The notes under the pieces are model-generated. The model was not told the origin of the DNA. It was given only the letters and a program-made list of their open reading frames with translations, and did not search any database. Shown here piece by piece: positions 29,837 through 39,095 of a stretch of 64,000 nucleotides of DNA. How positions within the stretch are numbered: position 1 is the stretch's first letter; each line of letters opens with the position of its first letter. The translations under genes and the position numbers were made by a program. Origin of the DNA: Sphingomonas sp. IW22 (lineage in GTDB: Bacteria; Pseudomonadota; Alphaproteobacteria; Sphingomonadales; Sphingomonadaceae); NCBI RefSeq assembly GCF_041321155.1, contig NZ_JBGGWB010000003.1, positions 62,001 through 126,000 of the forward strand. Direction: 5' to 3'.

Positions 29837-30472
29837 ATGGCACGCTTGCCCGACGAACAGGATCAACAGGCGACCGGGGCAAGCGAGGGTAAGGCACCCC
29901 GCACCGCACGCGGTCGGCGCACGCTGCGCGCCATATTGGACGCGGCGGCCGTCGAATTCGGGGAAAAGGGTTTCCACGAAGGTTCGATCAGTGGAATCAC
30001 GCGCCGGGCCGGCGTGGCGCTGGGCAGCTTTTACACCTATTTCGACTCAAAGGATGCGGTGTTCCGCGCGCTGGTGCGCGACATGTCGGCACAGGTTCGC
30101 GATCATGTCGCTCCCGCGATCCGCACGGCGCCGGATGGTATCGCCGCCGAGCAGGCGGGCCTGCGCCACTTCATCGAGTTCGTGCGCGCGCACAAGGAAA
30201 TCTACCGCATCATCGACGAGGCGGAGTTCGTCGATGCCGACAGTTTTCGCCTTCATTACGCGACCACGGCCGAACGGATCGAGGCGCGGCTGCGCGCCGC
30301 CGCTGCGCGCGGGGAGGTGCGCGCCGACGTCGGTGCGGCCCATGCATGGGCGATCATGGGGATGAACGTGTTTCTGGGCCTGCGATACGGGGTCTGGAAC
30401 GAGGACCGCCCCGCCGACGACATCGCCGCCGATATGGCCGATTTCCTGCGTCACGGTCTGGCCCCGCGCTGA
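29837..30472 (+). CDS. TetR-family transcriptional regulator
   Basis: A 211-residue repressor-type regulator. The N-terminal helix-turn-helix runs from about residue 20 to 70 (GRRTLRAILDAAAVEFGEKG, then GISGITRRAGVALGSFYTYF, with the usual FYTYFDSKD end). The C-terminal helical domain would bind an unknown ligand. It has GGGGAGGGGG upstream of the ATG. Its position opposite the TonB receptor, with an inverted repeat between, suggests it controls that receptor and perhaps itself. Uptake of a hydrophobic or aromatic compound would be a typical setting. Confidence 0.88.
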   Translation: MARLPDEQDQQATGASEGKAPRTARGRRTLRAILDAAAVEFGEKGFHEGSISGITRRAGVALGSFYTYFDSKDAVFRALVRDMSAQVRDHVAPAIRTAPDGIAAEQAGLRHFIEFVRAHKEIYRIIDEAEFVDADSFRLHYATTAERIEARLRAAAARGEVRADVGAAHAWAIMGMNVFLGLRYGVWNEDRPADDIAADMADFLRHGLAPR

Positions 30473-30629
30473 TCCCATGCAGCCGAATGGCAAAGGCGCG
30501 CGTTGATACCCCAACCAACGGGTAAGGGTGCCGTGTTACCACGACATTGCGGGCGACATGGCGTGATTGCTATATCGGCCTGCCCTTTCCGCACCATGTG
30601 CGGGGAAGGTGGGACAGGAAGGACGGCCA

Positions 30630-31862
30630 ATGCTTTATAATGCCTATGAAATGCAGCGCTCGATGCTGGCGGGCGCCAGCGCGCTCGCCAATTTCGGGGC
30701 CGGCCTTCTCAACAATCCTGCCAACCCCTTTTCCTATTTCGGTGGCGGTCCGGTGGTGGCATCGGCGCTTGAGGTCTTTGCCCATGCCGCCGCGCCGCGC
30801 GGCAAGCCCGAATTCGGGCTGAACCAGACGATGATCGACGGCAAGCCCGTGGCCGTGCGTGAAGAGATCGTCGCGCGCAAGCCGTTCGGCCAGCTCAAGC
30901 ATTTCGTGCGCGAGGGCGTTCAGGGCGGGCCGAAGCTGCTGATCGTGGCGCCCATGTCGGGCCATTATGCGACGCTGCTGCGCGGCACGGTCGAGCGGAT
31001 GCTGCCGGTTGCGGATGTCTATATCACCGACTGGCGCGACGCGAAGCTGGTGCCGCTGAGCGAGGGTGGCTTCGACCTGGACGACTATATCGATTATGTC
31101 GTCGACTGGCTGGCGCAAATCGGGGCGGAGGGCGATGCGCGCGCGCATATGCTGGCGGTCTGCCAGCCGTCGGTCCCCTGCTATGCCGCCGTGGCGTTGA
31201 TGAGCGCGGACAAGCACCCGAACCTGCCGCGCACGCTGACCATGATGGGCGGGCCGATCGACACGCGTGAGGCGCCGACCGCCGTCAATACGCTGGCGAC
31301 CGAACGGCCCCATGCCTGGTTCCAGCAGAATGTGATCGCGACGGTACCGATGCTGTATGCCGGCGCCGGGCGCCAGGTTTATCCCGGTTTCCTTCAGCTG
31401 GCCGGGTTCATGACGATGAATCTGGGCAACCACCTGATTTCCCACTGGGAAATGTTCAAGCATCTGGTCCAGGGCGACGACGAAAGCGCCGATGCGACGA
31501 TGCGCTTCTACGAGGAATATCGATCGGTCTGCGACATGACGGCCGAATTCTATCTCCAGACGATCGATCTGGTGTTCCAGCGCCACGCCCTGCCGCTGGG
31601 TGAGATGACGCATCGCGGCCGCCCGGTCGATCCCGCTGCGATCACCGATGTCGGCATCCTGGCGATCGAGGGCGAGCGTGACGACATCTCAGGCATCGGC
31701 CAGACAAAGGCGGCGCTGACCATCGCGACGGCGCTGGACGAGGCGAAGAAGAAATATCTGATGGCCGAGGGCGTCGGCCATTACGGCATCTTCAACGGTT
31801 CGAAATGGCGCACGCGCATCGCACCCGTGGTCGAACAGTGGATGGCGGCGCATTCAGGATGA
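30630..31862 (+). CDS. phaZ: intracellular polyhydroxyalkanoate depolymerase
   Basis: A 410-residue PhaZ-type depolymerase that mobilises stored poly-3-hydroxybutyrate from granules in the cytoplasm. The family signatures are YNAYEMQRSMLAGASALANF at the start, LIVAPMSGHYATLLRGTVE, TDWRDAKLVPLS, and the nucleophile region MLAVCQPSVP, where the active residue is a cysteine rather than a serine in this family. EGERDDISGIGQT and GVGHYGIFNGSKWR supply the likely Asp and His. GGAAGGA lies upstream of the ATG. Its stop overlaps the next start by ATGA, so it is coupled to a formate/nitrite-type channel. Confidence 0.92.
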   Translation: MLYNAYEMQRSMLAGASALANFGAGLLNNPANPFSYFGGGPVVASALEVFAHAAAPRGKPEFGLNQTMIDGKPVAVREEIVARKPFGQLKHFVREGVQGGPKLLIVAPMSGHYATLLRGTVERMLPVADVYITDWRDAKLVPLSEGGFDLDDYIDYVVDWLAQIGAEGDARAHMLAVCQPSVPCYAAVALMSADKHPNLPRTLTMMGGPIDTREAPTAVNTLATERPHAWFQQNVIATVPMLYAGAGRQVYPGFLQLAGFMTMNLGNHLISHWEMFKHLVQGDDESADATMRFYEEYRSVCDMTAEFYLQTIDLVFQRHALPLGEMTHRGRPVDPAAITDVGILAIEGERDDISGIGQTKAALTIATALDEAKKKYLMAEGVGHYGIFNGSKWRTRIAPVVEQWMAAHSG

Positions 31863-32728
31863 CCCCCAGCGGCGAAGTCCCTGACGAGCCGCAGGAACCC
31901 GACCATCTGGACGCCGGGGAGCGTGAGGATGTGGCCGATCGTCAGACCGGATCGGCACTGGTGGTCTATGAAGTGATCCGCGCTGCGGGCGATGAGGAGT
32001 TGCATCGCCCGGCAAGCGGCCTGTTCTTTTCCGCGCTGGCGGCGGGCATCGGCGTATGTGCGTCTCTGCTTGGCGTCGCCACGCTGCGCGGCCACCTGCC
32101 CGACGCGCCATGGGTCGAACTGGTCGCGGCGCTTGGCTATACGCTGGGCTTCGTGATCGTAGTGTTGGGCAATCTCCAACTGTTCACGGAAGCGACGGTT
32201 ACTGCGGTGCTGCCCGTCATCGCCGACCCGCGACCGATCAATTGCCTTCGCCTGGTGCGGCTGTGGGCAATCGTGCTGATCGGCAATCTGATCGGCACGT
32301 TCATCGTCGCGTCGATGATCGCGATGCAATGGATTGTGGATGCACAAACGCTGGACGGCGCACTGGAATTTGCCGGGCACCTGACCGAATACTCCTTCGG
32401 CGCGCTGCTGGTGAGGGGCATCCCTGCGGGGTTCCTGATCGCCAGTCTTGCCTGGATCCTGCCCAATGCGCGGCAAGATGCGCTGGGCGTCGTGGTCGGC
32501 ATCACGTGGCTGGTCTCAGCGGGGGGCTTCACCCATGTCGTCGTCGGCTCGGCCGAGGCGTGGCTGCTCCTGCTGGCGGGCAGGGTGGGGATCGACTGGG
32601 TGCTGTTCGGCTTTATCGCGCCCGCATTTCTGGGCAACGTGATCGGCGGCAGCGGCCTGTTCGCGCTGATCGCCTACGGTCAGGTGCGAGAGCAGATGGC
32701 GGTGGCAAAGCACGAGCCAAAGGATTGA
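31859..32728 (+). CDS. formate/nitrite transporter family (FNT) protein
   Basis: A 289-residue membrane protein of the FocA/NirC fold with a ~50-residue acidic soluble N-terminus and about six helices. The segments SGLFFSALAAGIGVCASLLG, TLGFVIVVLGNLQLFTEATV and SAGGFTHVVVGSAEAW match the pore helices of the YfdC-like branch, in which the pore residues differ from FocA. The substrate may be a small anion such as formate, acetate or a short hydroxyacid. The coupling to phaZ (ATGA overlap) hints at movement of a product of PHA turnover, but this is inference. Confidence 0.85.
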   Translation: MTPSGEVPDEPQEPDHLDAGEREDVADRQTGSALVVYEVIRAAGDEELHRPASGLFFSALAAGIGVCASLLGVATLRGHLPDAPWVELVAALGYTLGFVIVVLGNLQLFTEATVTAVLPVIADPRPINCLRLVRLWAIVLIGNLIGTFIVASMIAMQWIVDAQTLDGALEFAGHLTEYSFGALLVRGIPAGFLIASLAWILPNARQDALGVVVGITWLVSAGGFTHVVVGSAEAWLLLLAGRVGIDWVLFGFIAPAFLGNVIGGSGLFALIAYGQVREQMAVAKHEPKD

Positions 32729-32732
32729 CCGA

Positions 32733-32757
32733 CGGGCGGCGCACCTGGCGCCGCCCG
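32733..32757. terminator. hairpin terminator between convergent genes
   Basis: A perfect 10-bp stem (32733-32742 with 32748-32757) and a 5-base loop between the FNT gene stop and the convergent pyridoxamine-oxidase-like gene. There is no long T-run on either side. Confidence 0.5.
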
Positions 32758-32763
32758 ACGTCG

Positions 32764-33246
32764 TTACAGCGCGACTTCGGCGTGCTTGCCCGCCTCATCG
32801 GGGCGGATGGTGTTGCCGGTCATCAGCTTCAGCTTGCCGGTCAGCGACAGGTCGGCCTCCCAGACCTCGGCATCCTTCAGGTCGAAGCGCAGCATCATGA
32901 CGTTGGGATCTTCCTTGCCGCCCTCGAACCATGCCTCGACCGGGTTCGACCAGTATTTGTCGAAGATTTCGCGCCGCGTTTCCTCGACCAGCGTGCCGTG
33001 GATGCATGCGAACAGGTCCTGCCCCTTGGACACGAACTGCACCATCGCCTCACCACCCTTGGCGATGCGGTTGTCGCGGTTGCAATAGAACCAGAACTCG
33101 CTGTTCGCGTCGGGATCGAGCTGCGCCGTCATCGGCTCATGATGGTCGTGGCTGCCGACCAGCCCGACCATGACGAACGGGCTTTTGCCCATCGCCTTCC
33201 ACATCGTTCCGCGAATTCGTGCATCCTGTTCCTGATCGACCTGCAT
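32764..33246 (-). CDS. general-stress-type FMN-binding split-barrel protein
   Basis: A 160-residue protein of the pyridoxamine-5'-phosphate-oxidase-like split-barrel superfamily, closest to the general stress protein 26 group. Signatures are MVGLVGSHDHHEPMTAQLD, FWFYCNRDNRIAKGGEAMVQ and YWSNPVEAWFEGGKEDPNVM. These proteins bind FMN or FAD; their reaction is not known and they are not PdxH. ATG 33246 has AAGGAG upstream and is preferred to one 30 bases further up. It is monocistronic, with a terminator just downstream. Confidence 0.88.
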   Translation of the reverse strand: MQVDQEQDARIRGTMWKAMGKSPFVMVGLVGSHDHHEPMTAQLDPDANSEFWFYCNRDNRIAKGGEAMVQFVSKGQDLFACIHGTLVEETRREIFDKYWSNPVEAWFEGGKEDPNVMMLRFDLKDAEVWEADLSLTGKLKLMTGNTIRPDEAGKHAEVAL

Positions 33247-33300
33247 GGCAAACTCCTTGTTGGGTTGCCCTGACAACGGCCGGAACGCGCACCGGTTGCG

Positions 33301-34629
33301 TCAGGTGGTGCGAAGCCGCACGACACTGCACAACAGTGCCAGCCCGGCAAAGGCGGCCGCAACGAACAGCGGCACCGGGCCGAGCCCCAAGCCCATCGCC
33401 AGCATTACGCCGACCGTTGACGCGCCCAAGGTCTGGCCCAGCAGCCGCCCGGTGGACAGCAGCCCGCCCGCCGCCGCCGCCCGGTCCTTTGGTGCCTGTC
33501 CGATGATCAGCCGCGAATTCGGGGCAAAAAACAGGCCGAACCCGCATGCCGTCAGCGACAAACGCCACCCAATGTCGGGCCAGGCCGCGTCCCCCGGCAT
33601 CGCCGCGATCAGCAGCAGGCCCGCAATTGCCAGCGCGCATCCGGCAATGCCCAGCAGCGACGGTTTGATCCGATCCGACAGCCACCCCGCCAGTGGCGCC
33701 ACAACCAACAGCGTCAGCGGGACCGGCAGGATCAGCAGGCCCACCTGTTCGGGCGGATAACCCATGCCCTGCTCGAACCGGAATGGCAGCAGCACGATGA
33801 GCGAAGCGGATGCGAGAAACGCACTGATCGCGCCCAGCACCGACAGGCCGATCACGCGCTGGCCCAGCAAATCGACCGGCAGCACCGGTCGCGTGCGCTG
33901 CCGCTCCCGCCGGACCAGCAGCACGGCGGACAGCACACCGCCCGCCATCATCGCGACACCAGGGGCGAATGCTTCGGCGCTGTGCGCGGCCAGCTCGATG
34001 CCGCCGATGATCGCGCCGATGGTCGCCGCGCTCCACACGCCGCCTGCCCAGTCGAACCGCTCGTCACGCGGGCGCGGTTCGGGCAGCGACCGGCCGAGAA
34101 GGATCGATACCAGTGCAAAGGGCGCGGCGGCGCAGAACACCCAGCGCCAGTCGGCATGGCCGACGATGAAACCGCCCAGCGTCGGCGCCAGCGCGTTGGC
34201 GGATGCGACGATCACGCTGTTGATGCCCAACCCGGAACCCAGTCGCCGCGCGGGATAGATGGTCCGCAACATCGCCGCCGACACGCTCAGCGCCATGCCC
34301 GCGCCCAACGCCTGCGCCACGCGCACGACCAATAGACCTGCAAAGCTGTCGACCAGCAGGCTGGCGGCGGACGCGAACAGGAAAACGACCTGCCCGACCT
34401 GATACAGCCGGCGGTGCCCCAGCCGGTCGCCCAGATTGGCAAAGGGCAACAGGCCCATCACCAGCACGAGTTGATAAAGGGTCACGACGGCGACCACCGC
34501 GCCCGCGGTGACGCCGGTATCGCGGGCGATGGTGGGCAGGGCGACATTGGCGATCGCCCCGTCGATCACGAACAGGGCGGTGCCGAACGAAATCGCCGCG
34601 ATGGCAACGAAACGGCGCGGACGCGGCAA
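33301..34629 (-). CDS. MFS transporter of the multidrug (DHA2-like) type
   Basis: A 442-residue inner-membrane protein, apparently with 14 hydrophobic helices. The N-terminus GTALFVIDGAIANVALPTIA is the DHA2 family helix-1 motif, and the loop GDRLGHRRLYQVG is motif A. Later come FDWAGGVWSAATIGAI and the second-half GWLSDRIKPS. Such carriers export drugs or other hydrophobic compounds by proton antiport; the substrate is unknown. No regulator is adjacent. A weak hairpin separates it from the upstream bfr gene on the same strand. Confidence 0.87.
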   Translation of the reverse strand: MPRPRRFVAIAAISFGTALFVIDGAIANVALPTIARDTGVTAGAVVAVVTLYQLVLVMGLLPFANLGDRLGHRRLYQVGQVVFLFASAASLLVDSFAGLLVVRVAQALGAGMALSVSAAMLRTIYPARRLGSGLGINSVIVASANALAPTLGGFIVGHADWRWVFCAAAPFALVSILLGRSLPEPRPRDERFDWAGGVWSAATIGAIIGGIELAAHSAEAFAPGVAMMAGGVLSAVLLVRRERQRTRPVLPVDLLGQRVIGLSVLGAISAFLASASLIVLLPFRFEQGMGYPPEQVGLLILPVPLTLLVVAPLAGWLSDRIKPSLLGIAGCALAIAGLLLIAAMPGDAAWPDIGWRLSLTACGFGLFFAPNSRLIIGQAPKDRAAAAGGLLSTGRLLGQTLGASTVGVMLAMGLGLGPVPLFVAAAFAGLALLCSVVRLRTT

Positions 34630-34702
34630 CCCGTCCTCGGTCCTTGCCGGTATCGGAGACGCGGTGTCGCTGGGCTGTAGGATGGCGGTTCTCGGTTCAT
34701 CA

Positions 34703-34735
34703 GGCGGGGTTCACGCCGAACGCGTAAGCCCCGCC
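34703..34735 (-). terminator. weak hairpin after bfr
   Basis: GGCGGGG at 34703-34709 pairs with CCCCGCC at 34729-34735 across a 19-base loop, directly downstream of the bfr stop on the minus strand. There is no T-run. Confidence 0.3.
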
Positions 34736-34745
34736 CGCCGGTTCC

Positions 34746-35240
34746 TCAATCCTTGCCGTCGGCGTCGTTTTCCGAACGCGAATTGAGCTGGATATAATTC
34801 TGGATGCCCATGCGCTCGATCATGTCGAACTGACGCTCCAGCGTGTCGAGATGCTCTTCCTCGCTGTCGAGAATGCGGCGGAACAGGTCGCGGCTGACGT
34901 AATCGCGCACCTTCTCGCAATGCTCGATCGCGTCGCGCAGCAGCGGAATCGCTTCCTCTTCAAGCGCCAGGTCGCCCTTCAGCACTTCCTCCACCGTCTC
35001 ACCGATACGAAGGCGGCCGAGCAGCTGGAAATTGGGCAGCCCGTCGAGGAACAGGATGCGTTCCGACAGCCAGTCGGCATGCTCCATTTCTTCGATTGAT
35101 TCCTTCCGCTCAAACTGGGCGAGCTTGTACACACCCCAATGGTCGAGCAGGCGATAGTGCAGCCAATATTGATTGATCGCGGTCAGCTCGTTCTTGAGCG
35201 CGAGGTTCAAATACTCGATGACCTGGGGGTCGCCCTTCAT
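34746..35240 (-). CDS. bfr: bacterioferritin
   Basis: A 164-residue ferritin-like protein that stores iron in a 24-subunit shell with haem at dimer interfaces. It begins MKGDPQVIEYLNLALKNELT with the first ferroxidase glutamate, then has QYWLHYRLLDHWG, KESIEEMEHADWLSERILFL with the haem-ligand-type Met in the expected place, and SEEEHLDTLERQ with the last metal ligands. The length is right for Bfr. The ferredoxin gene bfd lies 111 bases upstream on the same strand and an inverted repeat sits in the gap, which points to iron-dependent control. Confidence 0.95.
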   Translation of the reverse strand: MKGDPQVIEYLNLALKNELTAINQYWLHYRLLDHWGVYKLAQFERKESIEEMEHADWLSERILFLDGLPNFQLLGRLRIGETVEEVLKGDLALEEEAIPLLRDAIEHCEKVRDYVSRDLFRRILDSEEEHLDTLERQFDMIERMGIQNYIQLNSRSENDADGKD

Positions 35241-35289
35241 GACGGTCGGCCTTTATTCTGGATACGGAACAGATCGCCAGAATAGCGCC

Positions 35290-35306
35290 ATCAACGAGGC
35301 GTTGAT
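35290..35306 (-). promoter_or_regulatory. inverted repeat upstream of bfr
   Basis: ATCAACG at 35290-35296 and CGTTGAT at 35300-35306 form a perfect 7-bp inverted repeat with a 3-base spacer, about 50 bases before the bfr start. It could be an operator for an iron-responsive regulator such as Irr or a Rrf2-type protein. This is inference from symmetry and place only. Confidence 0.35.
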
Positions 35307-35351
35307 ACCCGGAAAATGGCTGAAATCCGGGCTTTTTCGGTGCTGCGAACG

Positions 35352-35522
35352 TCAGGCAGCAGCGCGTTCGGAATCGATAATGGCTCGCGCGAACGGCACA
35401 CACTGACCGCATTTGGCCTGGCACCCAAGCGCGCGATACGCCTGACAGGCGCTGCGTGCGCCGCCACGGGCCACTTCCCGCACTTCCCGTTCGCGAATTG
35501 CATTGCAGACGCAGACGACCAT
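35352..35522 (-). CDS. bfd: bacterioferritin-associated ferredoxin
   Basis: A 56-residue [2Fe-2S] protein that docks on bacterioferritin and passes electrons to release stored iron. The translation starts MVVCVCNAIRERE and continues with GCQAKCGQCVPFARAI; the CxC near the start and the later CxxC (Cys4, Cys6, Cys38, Cys41) are the four cluster ligands of the family. It is short and easily missed. It lies upstream of bfr on the same strand, the normal arrangement, so the two genes probably act and are regulated together. Confidence 0.88.
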   Translation of the reverse strand: MVVCVCNAIREREVREVARGGARSACQAYRALGCQAKCGQCVPFARAIIDSERAAA

Positions 35523-35578
35523 CGAACCCTCTCGCTGTTGCGAATCGTTCTACGGTTATTGCAACTGCCTCGCAAGCC

Positions 35579-36781
35579 TTATTGCGTCGCGTTCGCACTT
35601 TTGCGGTGGGCGGTGCCGCCGGACAGACGGCGCCACAACCATTCGACAGGACCCTGCCCGAATCGCGCAAGCCACCACGGCGACACGATCAGCATCACCG
35701 CCCACATTGCCGCCACGAACAGGTACAACTCCGCGCGTGGCACTTGCGCATACAGGTTCAGCCCGTGACCGTAGAAGATGGTCGTCATCAGGATGCTCGT
35801 CGCAAGATAGTTGGTGAACGCCATGCGGCCCGCTGCCGCAATCCGTGCGGTCAACCGCGCCGCCGCGAAGCGCCGCGCCAGCCACAGGATCAGCGTAAGA
35901 TGGCCAAGCGCGCTGGCGACCCGGAATGGAATCGACCAAGCCAGAAAATTGCCCGTCAGCACCACGGGATCGAAGCCCGAAAGCGCCCCCCACGCCGTCA
36001 GCGCGACCATGCCCGGGAGGCCCAACGCATAGCCCCACATCATCATCCGCCGCAGCGCCGCGTCGGACCACTCGGCCGTCAGCGCACCCGCGCGGTACAG
36101 GGCCATGCCGATCAGCATATAACCCAGCGACTCGCCACCCGCGAACTCCAGCAGGCGAAGCGGCGCGGCACCGCGCACGAACCAGCGATAGGCGACCGCA
36201 TCGGCCCATTCGCCGCGAAAGGCGGCAAGGTCGGCGGCCACGGTGGCGCTGCCCGCATGGGGGAAGGTGGCGACCATCGCCTGGTAGCGGGCGACCAGAT
36301 CGGCAGGCGCATCGGGCGCGGTGGCCAGCGACTGGAAATACAGCGCCCCGCCGAACTGGATCGACAGCAACGCGGTGTGCAGCACCAGCACGACGATGCC
36401 CGCCCGGGCCAGCCGCCCCGAATCCCAATCCCATGCGATCGGCAACAAACAGCCCAATACCGCATAATGCAGCAGGATATCGCCGTTCCAGATCAGATAG
36501 CCATGGGCGAGGCCAAACACCGCCAGCACGGCCATGCGCGCATAATGGCGGCGCACCGGATGCGTGGCCCGCATCGACAGCATCAGCACGCCCGCGCCGA
36601 ACAGCATCGCGAACAGCCCGCGCATCCGCCCTTCGAGCAGCATTTGCGTGAATGCCCATACGCCCAGATCGACCGCACGGTCGCCGCCCCAGGCCAGCGG
36701 ATTGACATAGGCATCGCCCGGCAGGGCGAAGCCGATGATGTTGATCGTCAAAATCCCCATCACCGCCACCCCGCGCACCAC
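35579..36781 (-). CDS. DUF418-family membrane protein
   Basis: At least 400 residues with about ten hydrophobic helices, starting VVRGVAVMGILTINIIGFAL and ending with the DUF418 C-terminal domain (GRMAFTNYLATSILMTTIFY). These proteins are related to acyltransferase-like membrane enzymes, but the function is unknown. The first standard start codon is GTG 36781, yet the family N-terminus (a basic stretch then PLDVVRGVAV) extends 17 codons further up in frame without ATG, GTG or TTG, to a CTG at 36832 that overlaps the purL stop as CTGA. The true start may be that CTG, making 417 residues coupled to purL. Confidence 0.78.
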   Translation of the reverse strand: MVRGVAVMGILTINIIGFALPGDAYVNPLAWGGDRAVDLGVWAFTQMLLEGRMRGLFAMLFGAGVLMLSMRATHPVRRHYARMAVLAVFGLAHGYLIWNGDILLHYAVLGCLLPIAWDWDSGRLARAGIVVLVLHTALLSIQFGGALYFQSLATAPDAPADLVARYQAMVATFPHAGSATVAADLAAFRGEWADAVAYRWFVRGAAPLRLLEFAGGESLGYMLIGMALYRAGALTAEWSDAALRRMMMWGYALGLPGMVALTAWGALSGFDPVVLTGNFLAWSIPFRVASALGHLTLILWLARRFAAARLTARIAAAGRMAFTNYLATSILMTTIFYGHGLNLYAQVPRAELYLFVAAMWAVMLIVSPWWLARFGQGPVEWLWRRLSGGTAHRKSANATQ

Positions 36782-36828
36782 GTCCAGCGGGACGTGGCGC
36801 GGGGGGCGGGTGAGGGTGCTGTCAGGCG

Positions 36829-39045
36829 TCAGGCCGCGACCTCGCCCTGCATCAGCTTGGGAAAGAAGCCCTCATGCGCGGCGCGCAGGTCGGCCAGGCT
36901 GACGGTCCAGTCGCCCGCTTCGGTTTCGAACACCAGCCGGTCGCGAATGGTGCGGCCCAGCGGGTCGGCAGGCACGTCGGCGCGGTCGGCGTCGGCCATG
37001 AAATCGGCCAGGCACTGGTCGCACACGGTGACGACATACAGGCCCTGATCCTCGCCAAAGAAGCTCTCGGCCATGCCGAAGGGCTGCACCGCGTCGATCA
37101 GTGCGCCGATATCGCCCGCCAGCGCCATTTCGGCAATCGCGACCGCCAGACCGCCGTCGGACACGTCGTGGCACGCCTTGATCGCGCCCTTTTCGATCTG
37201 GGCACGGATGAAGTCGCCGGTGCGCTTTTCGGCCTTCAGATCGACGGGCGGCGGTGGGCCGTCTTCCCGCCCATGCACTTCGCGCAGCCACAGCGACTGG
37301 CCCAGATGGCCCATGCGCTCACCCACCAGGATGATCGCGTCGCCGGTCCGGCGGAAGCCGATGCCGACCGACTTCTGCCAATCCTGCATCAGGCCAACGC
37401 CACCGATCGCAGGCGTGGGCAGGATGGCGGAGCCGCCGCCGGTCGCCTTGGATTCATTGTACAGCGACACGTTGCCGCTGACGATCGGGAAGTCGAGCGC
37501 GCGGCACGCATCGCCCATGCCCTCAAGGCATCCGACCAGCTGGCCCATGATTTCCGGGCGCTGCGGATTGGCGAAGTTGAGGCAGTTGGTAACCGCCAGC
37601 GGCTTGGCGCCCACGGCCGTCAGGTTCCGCCACGCCTCTGCAATCGCCTGCTTGCCGCCCTCGACCGGATCAGCAAAGCAATAACGCGGCGTGCAGTCGG
37701 TGGTGATCGCCAAGGCCTTGTTCGTGTCATGCACGCGCACCACCGCCGCGTCGCCGCCGGGGCGCTGCACCGTGTCGGCGCCGACCATGTGGTCATACTG
37801 CTCCCAGATCCAGCGGCGGCTGGCGATATCCGGGCTGCCCATCAGCTTGAGCAGGTCGGCGGCGACGTCGCTCGTCTCCGGCGCGTCGGTCAGCTCGTCG
37901 CGCTTGGGCGTCGGCACATGCGGGCGGTCATACAGCGGCGCATCGTCGGCCAGCGGAGCCAGCGGAATGTCGGCGACGGTCTCGCCCTTCCACTTCAGCA
38001 CCATGCGGCCCGTGTCGGTGACGGTGCCGATGACCGCGAAATCCAGTTCCCACTTGCGGAAGATCGCCTCAGCTTCAGCCTCGCGGCCGGGCTTCAGCAC
38101 CATCAGCATGCGTTCCTGCGATTCGGACAGCATCATTTCATACGGCGTCATGCCGGTTTCGCGCTGGGGGACATTGTCCATCACCAGTTCGATGCCGACG
38201 CCGCCCTTGGACGCCATTTCCACCGAGGAGCTGGTCAGGCCCGCGGCGCCCATGTCCTGAATGGCGACGATCGCGTCCGACGCCATCAGTTCCAGACACG
38301 CTTCGATCAGCAGCTTTTCGGTAAAGGGGTCGCCGACCTGCACCGTTGGGCGCTTGGCGTCCGAATCCTCTTCGAAATCGGCCGAGGCCATGGTCGCGCC
38401 GTGAATGCCGTCGCGACCCGTCTTGGACCCGACATAGACCACCGGATTGCCGATGCCGGCGGCGGCCGAATAAAAGATCTTGTCCTGCTGCGCGACGCCG
38501 ACGGTCATCGCGTTGACCAGGATGTTGCCGTCATAGGCCGGGTGGAAGTTCACTTCGCCGCCCACGGTCGGCACGCCGACGCAATTGCCGTAACCGCCGA
38601 TGCCATGGACCACGCCCGCGATCAGGTGGCGCATCTTGGGGTGATCGGGCCGCCCGAATCGCAGCGCGTTCATGTTGGCGACCGGCCGCGCGCCCATGGT
38701 GAACACGTCGCGCAGGATGCCGCCGACGCCCGTCGCCGCGCCCTGATACGGTTCGATATAGGACGGGTGGTTGTGGCTCTCCATCTTGAAGATCGCCGCC
38801 TGCCCATCGCCAATGTCGATGACGCCCGCATTTTCGCCGGGGCCACAGATCACCCACGGCGCCTCGGTCGGCAGTTTCTTCAGATGGATGCGGCTGGATT
38901 TATAGCTGCAATGTTCCGACCACATCACCGAAAAGATGCCCAGTTCGGTAAGATTGGGCGTTCGGCCCAGCGCGTTCAGGACGCGCTGATATTCTTCCGG
39001 CGACAGGCCATGTTCGGCGACGATTTCGGGCGTGATCTCGGTCAT
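36829..39045 (-). CDS. purL: phosphoribosylformylglycinamidine synthase subunit PurL
   Basis: A 738-residue small-type PurL, which forms formylglycinamidine ribonucleotide with PurQ and PurS in purine synthesis. Signatures are [20 protein letters not shown] near residue 45, then [20 protein letters not shown] and [12 protein letters not shown]. Later come [20 protein letters not shown] and [14 protein letters not shown] in the ATP-binding half. The length matches the family; PurQ and PurS are not in the window. The stop touches the DUF418 gene and the start lies about 50 bases after the broken arsC. Confidence 0.96.
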   Translation of the reverse strand: MTEITPEIVAEHGLSPEEYQRVLNALGRTPNLTELGIFSVMWSEHCSYKSSRIHLKKLPTEAPWVICGPGENAGVIDIGDGQAAIFKMESHNHPSYIEPYQGAATGVGGILRDVFTMGARPVANMNALRFGRPDHPKMRHLIAGVVHGIGGYGNCVGVPTVGGEVNFHPAYDGNILVNAMTVGVAQQDKIFYSAAAGIGNPVVYVGSKTGRDGIHGATMASADFEEDSDAKRPTVQVGDPFTEKLLIEACLELMASDAIVAIQDMGAAGLTSSSVEMASKGGVGIELVMDNVPQRETGMTPYEMMLSESQERMLMVLKPGREAEAEAIFRKWELDFAVIGTVTDTGRMVLKWKGETVADIPLAPLADDAPLYDRPHVPTPKRDELTDAPETSDVAADLLKLMGSPDIASRRWIWEQYDHMVGADTVQRPGGDAAVVRVHDTNKALAITTDCTPRYCFADPVEGGKQAIAEAWRNLTAVGAKPLAVTNCLNFANPQRPEIMGQLVGCLEGMGDACRALDFPIVSGNVSLYNESKATGGGSAILPTPAIGGVGLMQDWQKSVGIGFRRTGDAIILVGERMGHLGQSLWLREVHGREDGPPPPVDLKAEKRTGDFIRAQIEKGAIKACHDVSDGGLAVAIAEMALAGDIGALIDAVQPFGMAESFFGEDQGLYVVTVCDQCLADFMADADRADVPADPLGRTIRDRLVFETEAGDWTVSLADLRAAHEGFFPKLMQGEVAA

Positions 39046-39095
39046 GCGCGCAGCCTCTAGCGGGGTGTGCGGGCGTCGTCATCCCCGTATGCGCG

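Noticed and set aside
35285..35301. A 17-base match (GCGCCATCAACGAGGCG) between 35285-35301 and 58216-58232
   Set aside because: One copy is in the bfr upstream region and the other at the esterase 3' end. With this GC content a single 17-base match can occur by chance, and no feature links the two places.
36874..39060. A 728-codon open frame on the plus strand, opposite purL
   Set aside because: It is the antisense shadow of a confident purL gene in GC-rich DNA. The translation is rich in Arg, His and Gln and matches no family.
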